Assembly (NCBI GenBank): GCA_963556695.1
Contig: CAUWAG010000006.1
Location: 1,364,001-1,428,000 of the forward strand
Direction of reading: 5' to 3'
Source of the DNA: Anthostomella pinea
Lineage: Eukaryota; Ascomycota; Sordariomycetes; Xylariales; Xylariaceae
Length of the DNA: 64,000 nucleotides
Shown: positions 1 through 9,799 of the stretch, one piece after another
How positions within the stretch are numbered: the stretch's first letter is position 1
Layout: each line of letters begins with the position of its first letter
Notes under the pieces: generated by a model
What the model was told of the DNA's origin: nothing
What the model saw: only the letters and a program-made list of their open reading frames with translations
Databases searched by the model: none
Made by a program: the position numbers and the translations under genes

Positions 1-33
1 CCCATGTGGCATAGAGAGGTGCATCACACGCTG

Positions 34-1877
34 TCAGCGGATGAGGAACTCTTGCAGACCCTGTTTGCGGATCTCATCGGCAAGTGTGGGATGTGGACCA
101 TCCCCTTCCCAAACTCCATCAACGTAAGGCATCCCAACTATCCTGTAGTACGTTTCGCCTCCACCTGGCTCGACGCTAAACTCTTGTCTCAATACCACGG
201 GGTAAGGAAAAAGCGGAGTGAGTAATACAGGATCGCCGTCCTCACCATCACCTATGCCAGGGCAACCGCAGGCCGTGGTGAAAAGAGCTTTACCGGAGAG
301 AGCCCCAATACTCTCAATGATGAATTTCTCGACCGACAGCGCCGGAAAAGAATCAGGACTGACCGTTCCTTGCGCAGCAGCCTGACAGACGTTGACAAAT
401 TCATTGCGTAGTTCGTGGACATAGCCCTCATCCCGCCAGCGGTGGGCAATACAGGCTCGTGCGAGCCTGCTGACTGGATCTAAGTCAGGGCGCAACTTGC
501 TCTGCAGACTGTTTCGGGAAGCAGGCTCTTCGTCCAGCCGCTGAGCAACATTGATGTCGGCCAGCCGCTTCAACATATCCGACACATCCGTCGTAAACCT
601 CAAGGCCACATTACACTCACCAAGGTTGAAGGCTGACATTCGAAGCACGTAGTCGCTAGTCACTTTGAATCGTGGCCAAGGTTGACGTAAACCACCAAAT
701 TGTGCTGCTAACCCTGACGTGTCCGCGTGGTATTTCGGAAAAAGAAAACTTGTGAAGTAATCCGTAAAGTCAGGGGCCCAGGACGGGTGAGATCGGTCAG
801 AGAGGCGAGACTCACGAAGATTGAAGCGTACATAAATGTGCGCCGGGTTCTCGTGGTTGATTATGTAAGCCGCAGTCTCTGCCATCACCTGCTCCACAGG
901 CTTCGTGTAGTCCGCTGGATAGGCCTGTCTTGCGTTGCCCACAAGCTCGTAGAGAGCGAAGACCTTGTCTCTTGGGTCGAGGCACTCCCGTGTCCGTGTC
1001 GCCAGTAATTCTTCCATGAGATTTGTCCTCATACCAGGGTACAACCGAATGCGGCATTTTACAGTCACCTGAAGATTTCGGAGGAATCCGTAGAGCTCAT
1101 CCTGCTTTTCGCCGACGAAACGCTTAACGTATAGGGTGGGAAGTCGGTTTTACCAGTCAGAGATCAAACGCAAAGTCCAGTTCAACTCATCACGCAGCCA
1201 CCACAGGGAACGATGAAGTTAGCGTCAAGCTTGATATCACCACATAAACAAACAGGGTCTTCGGCAGCCAGAAGGTACTCCTGATACGTCCACATGCGGC
1301 CCCAATAGTCGCGACACATGATGTCGAGAAGCCCGTCATAAGCACGAAGCAGGCGTTCGGGATTATGAAGCGTGTCTTCCTTGCCCAGGTTGTCGTCCAG
1401 CGTGGGCTTCGGGAAGCAGCTCTCATGACGAAAGGGGGAACACCAGGTCTCCGCCTCTCTCACCCACAAGCTTGCAGCTTTGGTGTTGGGGCCGCTGTCG
1501 CCAAGCCAGCATACCACCCCTCTGGCTTCGCGGTAGATCCTGCCCATATGCGCAACTTGGTGGTTCTTCTCCAGTGAATCTTTCTGGTTGATGCATACTG
1601 CATCAATGCACAGTACGCGGCCTTCTTCTTCTCGTCAGAGTTTGTATAGGTCAGCCTCGAGGCTGACGGTGACTTCGAGGGTATTCCCATCTGCGATGAT
1701 GGGTCTTGTGATGGAGACGTCGCCCCATACGTATGAGAGCGCTTTGAATGCGGGGTTGTCGTCCAGTGACACGACAGAGGTCGAACACTGCAACTCGTCG
1801 CTGCCCGACCCGGGAAACAGCGTGGGAAGTCGGATCTCTGCGTGATTGCGGTCCAGCTTCTTGTATTGGTAACCCAT
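34..1877 (-). pseudogene. HET-domain (heterokaryon incompatibility) protein, interrupted by one nonsense codon
   Basis: HET proteins mediate non-self recognition and regulated cell death after hyphal fusion. Read from the ATG at 1877, the product carries the HET landmarks in order: an LSYVWGD block near 1735, CIDAVCINQKD near 1600, MGRIYREARGVVCWLG near 1545, an RMWTYQEYLLA block near 1280, and the DPRDKVFALYELVG block near 970. Two coding segments join across an intron at 1123-1193 (phase 0, branch-like CTGAC). The single lesion is an in-frame TGA at 1635-1637, between the VTVSLEADLYKL and REEEGRVLCIDA segments, where relatives read straight through. It fits a CGA-to-TGA change. The family's usual LWIDA is LCIDA here, a second sign of decay. 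The C-terminus to the stop at 34-36 is intact. The domain assignment is secure; pseudogene status assumes the stop is real and not spliced out. Confidence 0.85.
1123..1193 (-). other. Probable intron in the HET gene
   Basis: On the minus strand the sequence starts GTGATG at 1193 and ends GTTAAG at 1123, with a TCTCTGACTGG branch-site match inside. Removing 71 nt joins the CGGC and RFVGEKQDELYGF segments in phase 0 and removes several frame-specific stops. The donor is weaker than the fungal consensus GTRAGT. Confidence 0.6.
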
Positions 1878-2476
1878 CGTAGCGTGGCGACACTTCGCGA
1901 ATAGGATTGCCAAGTAGGTGCAAACGGGAGGTTGGGATGGTGCCGGCCGGACGTCGAAAGAAGCTAGAAACAGTTCGTACAGAAGGAGTAAGCAAGGCTG
2001 GCGGCCTGGAAGCTGAAGAGTCCGATTGAGACCCCGGGATCTGCCGAAGATGGCCCCTGCCGGCAACTTGGGTGCGTAAGGTACGTACCTACCTGCATGT
2101 TGGCTACATGTAGGTAGTCCTTTCCATCGCAGCAACGGTACTTGAAGCACCACTTAGCTGCTCCGCCCCAGATGACAATATATGACAAGGTATAGAAGTT
2201 TGTGCCTCTTTAAGAGACCACGTCTCTCTAGTAGAGTTAGATGACGAAGTATCTCCAGCGTCCATGAGAGAGGACTTGAGACACACGGAGGGTAGCTCTG
2301 GAGTCTAATACGCCGCATCACTTGTATTAGACATGTAGGCATAACGATACATGTCCGAGTATCGATATCGGCCTCAGTAAATAACGTCCTATCCACCAAC
2401 AGGGAACCGTGGCGTTTCCTCATCCATAGGCTATCGATACCCATGAGCAGTGTAAGCCTCGGTACCTGTAGACAGC
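1878..2476. other. Intergenic region between the HET and GH16 genes
   Basis: This 0.6-kb stretch holds the presumed HET promoter and the 3' flank of the GH16 gene. Minus-strand open frames run into it but lack domain features, and the HET protein begins naturally at the ATG at 1877. Nothing else was seen. Confidence 0.5.
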
Positions 2477-3649
2477 TCACATAACCGCGCCATGAGGGCA
2501 CCCATGCCAATCATTTTCAAACTTCCACCATCCTCCCTCCGGCTCTTCGCTCATCTGCAAAGCATGTACAACCATGTCATAGATCCCGTCCCGCGGTGCC
2601 TTGCCCTGGCACACAGTCCCTCCCATGGCCACATTAAGCAGCACACACCAGTCCTCGATCGGGCGCGTGCCTGGCGGCATGAGGTTCTTCATCACAGGGC
2701 GCCCATCAATAATCCACATGAGCCTCCCTCCCCCGTTCGACTTGCCATCCGCGCGGACGCCCGAGGTCCCGCAATCCCACACAAAGTCGAACCGCACCGC
2801 CCGATGGCCCATGTCCGGGATGTGCGTCTGGCGCACGAGGTGCTTCTGCATGTCCTCGGGCGAGTTGTAGGCGCCCCAGTGCAGACACGAGTGGTTCTGA
2901 AACTCGGCGTTCCAGGCCTCGGCAATGTCGACCTCGCCCTCGTGGGGCCACTCGAACGGCTCGCGCGGCAGCATCCAGAAGGCGGGCCAGACGCCCTCGG
3001 CGCACGGCAGCGTCAGCCAGGCGGTCAGGCACCCCCGGGCGCGCCCCAGCGTCCGCCGCGTCACGAGCCGCGCCGACGTGTAGCGCGCCTCCGGGTCCGG
3101 GTGCTGCGGCTGCGAGACGGCGCGCACGATGAGTTTGTGGTCGGGCGTGAAGAGACTGTTGCTCGCGTGCGACGTGTAGTTCTCCAGCTCGTTGTTGCCC
3201 CAGCCGTAGGGGTCGCCGTGGCCTTGCTTCTGCTCGAATTCTTGTCCCACTGGGATGTCGGGGTGGAAGTTGGCGCGCCAGTAGACTTGTGAGGCCTGCG
3301 GCTGGGCTGGCGGGGCCCCGGACTGCTGTGTGTGGGATGCCGCATCTGAGGGAGGGGGCCGTGAGTGCGAGGGGATGGGCGGTGGTACAGCTGGTCTGTT
3401 GTAGGTATTTGGCTGTGTCGGCTGGTGCCACTGTCCCTGCTGAGGCTGTTGCCATTGCCCCTGAGAAGGCTGCTGCCACTGTCCCTGAGGGGGTTGTTGC
3501 CATTGGCCTTGCGGTGGCTGTTGACCCGGATAGTATTGCTGTGAGGAGGGATGGGTCTGTTGCTGGGACCCTTGGCCTAGCGGGAGTCCGATATTGTGTT
3601 TCCTGTTCAGTTCCTCCGCCTTGTTCTTCAGCTTGTTGAGGAAAGACAT
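2477..3649 (-). CDS. GH16-family beta-glucanase-like protein with Gln/Trp-rich N-terminal repeats
   Basis: A 390-residue single-exon protein starting at the ATG at 3649; the open frame extends further upstream only through a TTG. The N-terminus (MSFLNKLKNKAEELNRKHN) is an amphipathic charged helix, not a signal peptide. A Gln/Pro/Trp segment follows with about five GQWQQP-type repeats (roughly residues 45-80), then a Pro-rich linker. The C-terminal two thirds is a GH16 fold: the active-site motif EVDIAE lies at residues 239-244 (2918-2935), preceded by AFWMLP and followed by the HWGAYNSPEDM and MGGTVCQGKAPRDGIYD blocks. GH16 enzymes cleave or transglycosylate beta-1,3/1,4-glucans using the two Glu residues of ExDxxE, both present here. 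With no visible secretion signal it may act inside the cell or leave by an unconventional route; substrate cannot be inferred. No intron is needed. Confidence 0.85.
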   Translation of the reverse strand: MSFLNKLKNKAEELNRKHNIGLPLGQGSQQQTHPSSQQYYPGQQPPQGQWQQPPQGQWQQPSQGQWQQPQQGQWHQPTQPNTYNRPAVPPPIPSHSRPPPSDAASHTQQSGAPPAQPQASQVYWRANFHPDIPVGQEFEQKQGHGDPYGWGNNELENYTSHASNSLFTPDHKLIVRAVSQPQHPDPEARYTSARLVTRRTLGRARGCLTAWLTLPCAEGVWPAFWMLPREPFEWPHEGEVDIAEAWNAEFQNHSCLHWGAYNSPEDMQKHLVRQTHIPDMGHRAVRFDFVWDCGTSGVRADGKSNGGGRLMWIIDGRPVMKNLMPPGTRPIEDWCVLLNVAMGGTVCQGKAPRDGIYDMVVHALQMSEEPEGGWWKFENDWHGCPHGAVM

Positions 3650-6600
3650 GAGAGGCGATGTATAGGTCAAGTTAATTATATGAGGTGCATGTCAGGGTTC
3701 ATCGTCTTCGTCCTTGAAAGGCGAGCTAAGATTCATCAGTGACGTTGCAGGTGGATTCTCTTACCTTATCGATAAGGTGTATCGCCGGCTCACAGAGGTT
3801 CAGGGGCAATCGGTACGTTTGGAATGTGAAGCCATCAAGCTGGTGACTACTCGTAGTGCCATTGCTGGGAAGTCAATTGATATATAGATTTACTTCACTG
3901 AACTATAGGACTCACGAGACCGCGACCTCCAGTCCTTACACCAGTCGGACTCTGCCACACCGCAAGTAACACTCCAGAAGCCCGTTTCCGCTGTGCTCTT
4001 GTTCCGCTTTAATGCGCTCTACTGGTAGTTATCACCCGAATAAGCACGAGGTGAGCGAGCCATATGAGACGTAAAAAGACCCATGCACTCATCGTGGCTG
4101 TCCGTATGGCCGGAAACATAACATGCATACTCTAATCCAAACACCAGTCTCGGGCTGCGCTTCAACTGATGACGTCCAATACACTGAATAGTGATACAAA
4201 GTATGCTGAGCCTGTGGTGTAGGAAGATAATCTAAAGACGGTCAGCACTATACTGCGCAAGTCTGCTTAATCCCCTTCCGATTGCTTTTGGACGAGCAAT
4301 AGCCTCAATGTGGGCTCGGCTAACCGCGCCGCGAACCACACACAACCGTATCAATTGGGTGACCCTGAATGTAACTTTCCATCCATCCAAACGATGTACG
4401 TGGATGAGCTGGGCCTTGACTCTAATATATCATAGAAGAGAGCAACTCACGCTACAGATACTCACTGACATCTCTTAGTAGGCCGTATACATCTTGGGAG
4501 CGGAATTACCACCAGCCCCTTTTTTACTTGCCTTCTTGTCAGTAGGCTCTTATTACATACTTGATTGATCGAGAAATTGAACTATGACAGACGGCTCATT
4601 CATTGACTTATATTCCTCATGGGTTTCAATAGATTGATCCATCAGTGATACATGCAAGACAGTGTAATCTGACGGGATGATGGGATATTCTGGATGTGAA
4701 CAGCACTAGGGCCTATACCACCATGCACTCACCAATAGGGGCAAAATGGAAATCAATTACTCGTCTTACAGAAGCTCAATCTCGATTCATTGCCTGCCAC
4801 TGTGGCTGGTACCTCGTCATCTCCCCACAAAGTTGGCTTGAGTTTTCGTCTTAATACTCTGCCAGAACCGATCAATCCTCCATCCTCCTAAGTCTGTTCC
4901 TTGGCCTTTGAACGGCCACAACCCCCGCTACACTTCCGCTACGTCTGGCCAGAGCACATGAGTTCCCAAGTTGAGGCGCAGTCCGGTGTCGTGGAAGGGC
5001 CACTGTATTATACTTGGCTGCTACCTATAAGAATGCCGCCTATAACGAAGCCTGTCGGTCTGCCTGGCGCTCGCGAGAGGGACACTGCATGCGCTGGGTC
5101 TGTGGTAACCGAAGCTTCCATGCGGGTACTTACGCTTACTGCCAGTAGTAAGCTGCACCACCGCAATTCCAAGGACCTTGCTCGTCATGTTCGTTGATAT
5201 GCACCTCGTGTGGATGGGCTGGGCACCTTTGTCTTTCAGACTGGTACCCCGATGAACTCAACCCTGACGCACCATGGGCGGAAGCAGCTTCCATTCCATG
5301 CTGGCTCCACGAAAGAGCGCCTACATATGACTGAGACGTAGTTGAAGTCGGCAATGTCCTCACCAGATACTGTGTCCTTACCAGGTAGAGGATTTGCCGA
5401 GGGTTCGTAATTGCTGCTGGTGGGGGACTACTGGTACAACGACCGTGACAGATGCTGCAATCCGCCACGCCCTAATGAATCCATGCGGCAATCCGTTTTA
5501 CCGTTAACGAATAGCGAGTATCGATGATCCCGTTTCAAATGGCAGATCATAGATTTCGGTATCTTCCTACATTCCAGTCACCTCCCGGGCCCAGTGGCAG
5601 GTGGCGCACCGGCACCCGGCAAAGCGGAGCCAGTTAAGGTCCGGGCAGGCCCGTATGTCGGGATACCCACGCAGCACAAGTGCGCTCTGAAACGGGCCAG
5701 CCGTTTGAGAACCATTGCGTCGGGAACTGGGGTGCGCGCGATCGGCGATTAACTGGACCGGATCATCAACATGGGCCCTTTTGTAAAACTGACTGAGATG
5801 ATTTGATCCGGTTAATTGAAGAGCTGATTGCCCGTCAGTCTACTGGGTAGCAAATCACCCAGCTGAGGGGAGGGAATGGATGGGATGGGATGGACTGGCG
5901 AGCGGACGGGCAAATCATAGATGGCGAGGATGGATGGAAGGGGCTGTGGTGATCCCCAGCGTTCCCGCACCCTCCGTCATGTCGTACAGATTGCAGATTG
6001 CACGCTTTATTTTTTATTATTAGGTACCTACAGTCACGCACGCCCTACCATAAAATCAGGTACGCGGGGATCCTTCCGCTTTGCAGTGAAGAGATCAGTT
6101 CATGTAGTGTCTCATATTTCGTGCAGTCTGGTTCAGCACAAGCTCCCGTATTCCACCTCGAACCAGATCTCGGGCACTTGCCCCTGAGCAGAAATCCCCG
6201 CGAGCCAGACAGCTACCCGTGCCACGCACCAGAGCCCGAGCGAGTGGAACGGATACGCAATGAAGCCGGTCAAGCCTCAAAATCATGTTCACAGGGTTTT
6301 GGTGCTGACCACCTCCTGGCGTTCTCTGTGGCTTGCATTCGACTCGTCTCGTCGCCTTGCCCTCGCGTGCGCCAGTGCCATGCGTTCAACGCCCGCTGCT
6401 GTGCGTGCGGCGTGGCGTGCTGCAGGCTGCACCAGACGCGTGCGGTGGCTGGCTCCGGGAGTCGGGACGGGATCGAGAAGGTTCGTATTGCATGATGATT
6501 GATGGGATGGGGATTTCCATCAACACCAAACGCATCTACCACTTGGGAGTATTGACTGATTAGCATGGTGGGACAGACAACAGACAGATGATAGATAAGC

Positions 6601-7800
6601 ATGTTGTGTTTGTTGTCAAACAGAACGGACTCTAAAAGAGGTACCGACCGAACCGTTCGTGTCATGATGTTGCAAACCGGCAGATTAGGGTTTCCCTCTT
6701 GTGGCAATGCTCACCCTATCACCGTATATTGTTGTGCTCCTCGGACCCTATGATGATTCATCGTCGGAACAGTTGCCGCCACGGTGCCGTACAGCAGCAT
6801 TAGCCAGACATGTTAATGGAGAGGCGGTCAATGTCGCTATTCGCCTTGTGCGCGAAGACACCGTCTGTTTTCTTCTTGCTGTGCAGTAAGCAAGCAAGGG
6901 CACAATGTGATTCGTCCCTTTTATTTTAATCAACATGATTCTGACTTTCCCAGTTTTCTTGTTGCGCCACCGGTTGACATTGATGGCGTGGCCTCGCACA
7001 GATCGAGCCACCGGGCCCTTCTGCAGGCGTGGATGATGCATGGAACGCAACCTTTGGGACGAGGCGTCGGTGGGCTGGCCAGCTGAACGCCGTCTATTTG
7101 ATGAAGGCCGGCGAAGGATCAAAAGAACCAAGATCCACTATTCAGGACCCCCCTGCCGCCGACATCATCTGCAGCGAATCACGGCCGTGTGCCTGAACGG
7201 GCTTGCCAATTGGAAACACTAGCGCCGACATGCCATGCTGCTCATCCTGGCCCGGATCAGATCAGATTCGCAATGGTGCAGGAACAATCGACATTTCGAC
7301 CGAAGTACATGTATGAGGATGCGAGCCTGGGGACTGTAGTCTGTGGTGGCCAGACTTCCATCTGGAAACCATCTGCAAACCGTGATAGCGTCAGAGAGGC
7401 TAGAACAGAAGGGGACAAGGTCTGCCTGTGTAGGTACCTTACCTATGAGAGAGCACTGTAAGCAAGAGGTCGTATCAACGTTGATACCTCCTCGGAGGGA
7501 CGTAGGATGTACCTTAACTGTCAACTATTTCGAGACGGGATATTAATTGCTATTGCTAGAAATTCAGGAAGTTCGCAGCTCCTTCGCGGTAATGAGGGAG
7601 CCTAAAGGTATAAAAATATCCCAACGGTTGCGAATACCAAGTGGATGCATAACAAGTGCTGGGGCCCCGGCCCCGCTCGGCTCGCCAGGATTCTAACTTC
7701 TCGGGCACTCGGGGTATCAGTCATATCAGGGGACCACTGGCGGTCCCTGCTCAACATACTTGGCAATCAAACAGAGATTGACGATGGCTTCTTTCTTGGA
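3650..7800. other. Long intergenic region without a recognisable gene
   Basis: About 4.1 kb. The longest open frames (110 aa minus at 5136-5468, 145 aa minus at 6270-6707) overlap others, lack family features, and were not accepted. A GGATGGGATGG-type short repeat lies near 5876-5895. No tRNA, rRNA or transposon ends were recognised. Confidence 0.5.
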
Positions 7801-9799
7801 TATGGCCTGACGAACGCGAGGCCACTGACGGGTGTTTATCCCCGCGTCCAGTCAGCAGCAATCAATCCAGGTGGCATCGGATCCAACTTCAAGGCCCTGC
7901 CCGAGCAGCATCCCATCCCCGTATCCCCTTATCCACCCTGCACTTCACGACTCGGACAGCCTTTGTGCTGCATTAGCCCAGTCCCATCGGCCGGTGCATC
8001 TGATGATTCCGCCGTGTCTGTTGCTTTTTGCCTTTTGCCCTTTGGGCTTGCCTCTCTGTCTCTGTCTTCCCCCGTTCACTATCAATGTCATTGCGACACC
8101 TCTGACTCTTTGAGAGTCCCGTCTCCTCCGACAACCCCTTCACCTCCACTCGATCCTCCGTCTGGTTGACCTGACGTTCCCCGACTTGAAGTTGTGGACT
8201 TGACTTCTTCCCCTCTTCGCCTTCGCCATCAGACCCGGTCTTTCTGTCTGTTCGCGCACTCAGACACAACAACTGCAGTTGCAACTGTCATTCGTTACAT
8301 TCTTCTTCTTGACTTTCGTTTTGTGATATTCTTATTCTTGCCACATTTGAGTTGTCTTGAAGACAGTGACTTTTCATTGCCGTCTGCCTTGTCCGTCTGT
8401 CCCTCGATTGCAGCGGCAGCCACATTCGTTTCCCGAAGCGAAGCCATCGTCAACCCAACCGAACTGCAATCACCCGCTATCGCTTGACGCACAGTCGTCT
8501 GGACCGGGACTTTCTGCGAACGCCTGCAGCCTTCTTCCTGATTGTCTCTTGATCGCCCATCTTCAGACACGTCGATTTCTCGGAGCCTGGAAGCATCTCC
8601 GCCCGTCAGCCAACCGTCGTCGTCTGCGCTGTTACGTCCGCACATCTGAAACAGGGACAGTATCCAAGTAGCACCACCACCCACCTTCTCCTGCCCTCCA
8701 CTGGATGGGTGAGCTGTGCGACTACGACGAACAGCATCTTGCCTACGTGCCAAACGCCTTCTTGAATTCCGGGTGTCTTCTACTAGGCTCTCCTGAGCAG
8801 CTGCCAGAAGAGTAGCGGGAATCTACTCATTCAGCCTGTTCAACTTACGCAGCTCCTATTCGCTGCTGTGCAAGCCAGTATATACATACTTACATTAACC
8901 CGCTCATCCTTGTCTCGACTGTCGCCAGCATAGTTGCGCAATTGGACCAGTCACTGTGAGAGAAAGGGTCGGCATCTCTCGAAACGTCCAACGTACGTGA
9001 TCCCCTTTTCGTACCCTACCTGTGACCTACCTGTTTAGGTCTACCCTCCCGTCCCCCATAACCCCAGTCATTGCTGCTGGTGGAATCAAATGGCGCGAGG
9101 CCCGAGGGTCCAGGCGCAGTCTCCTGCCCGAATTGACCAATTGTCTCTGTCTCTTCGTCGTCGGACTCTGCTGTCGCCTCTGCAACTCTCCGTGCCCTCA
9201 CTATTCCCCAACCCTCATCGGCCTGACTCCCCCGCATGCGCATACATACCTACCATTCTTCTCTATCGTTACTGTTCTTGTTGTTATACTGTGAATGCCT
9301 ACTAACTTAGCCGACCTCAGCGTTGTCGCTTTAATCCAAATACTCACCTGTACATTGCCACTAGCATTCAAGCGACTTGTCGTTATTGTCCGTTCCTTCC
9401 TCGCCTGTCTGCGTCAATAGACTTGACTTCATTGGTTGCTCGTTCCTTTCATTCTGGATATACTCAATACGAAGTGGTTCCACAACCTGCGACGAAGCTG
9501 AGCTTTTCTCTGTTCACGATACCCGTCTTTCATTTATACCGAGGCGATTCACGTACCACCGACGACAACGCAGCACCAGCCACTTCCCGAGACTGTTTTC
9601 GTTGGAGTACCTCACCCAGTCACCGGCAGGCTATCGGGTGCCCACAGCGCGAAAGACGCAAGCTTTGTGTTTCCGAGCTGGGATTCGTGTATGCCGTTCA
9701 TATATCACACAAGGCCGCCAGGACATCGGGATAGCAGCGGCGTCGGCACGTGGAAGTCGAGTGATTTGACCGAACTAGGCATCCTTCAGTGCGGTATAA
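7801..9799 (+). promoter_or_regulatory. Pyrimidine-rich promoter and probable long 5' leader of the EGF-domain membrane protein gene
   Basis: From about 7900 to 9780 the plus strand is rich in C and T tracts (for example 8190-8240, 8290-8350, 9180-9270), typical of promoters and 5' leaders of strongly expressed filamentous-fungal genes. An intron-like block runs from GTACGT (about 8993) to TGTTTAG (about 9039). At least one ATG-initiated upstream frame of 71 codons (9090-9305) precedes the main start. The transcription start is not visible, so leader length is inferred. Confidence 0.4.

Noticed and set aside
2492..3292. 266-codon plus-strand frame
   Set aside because: It is antisense to the GH16-like gene; its Arg/Ala/Val-rich composition is typical of a GC-rich shadow.
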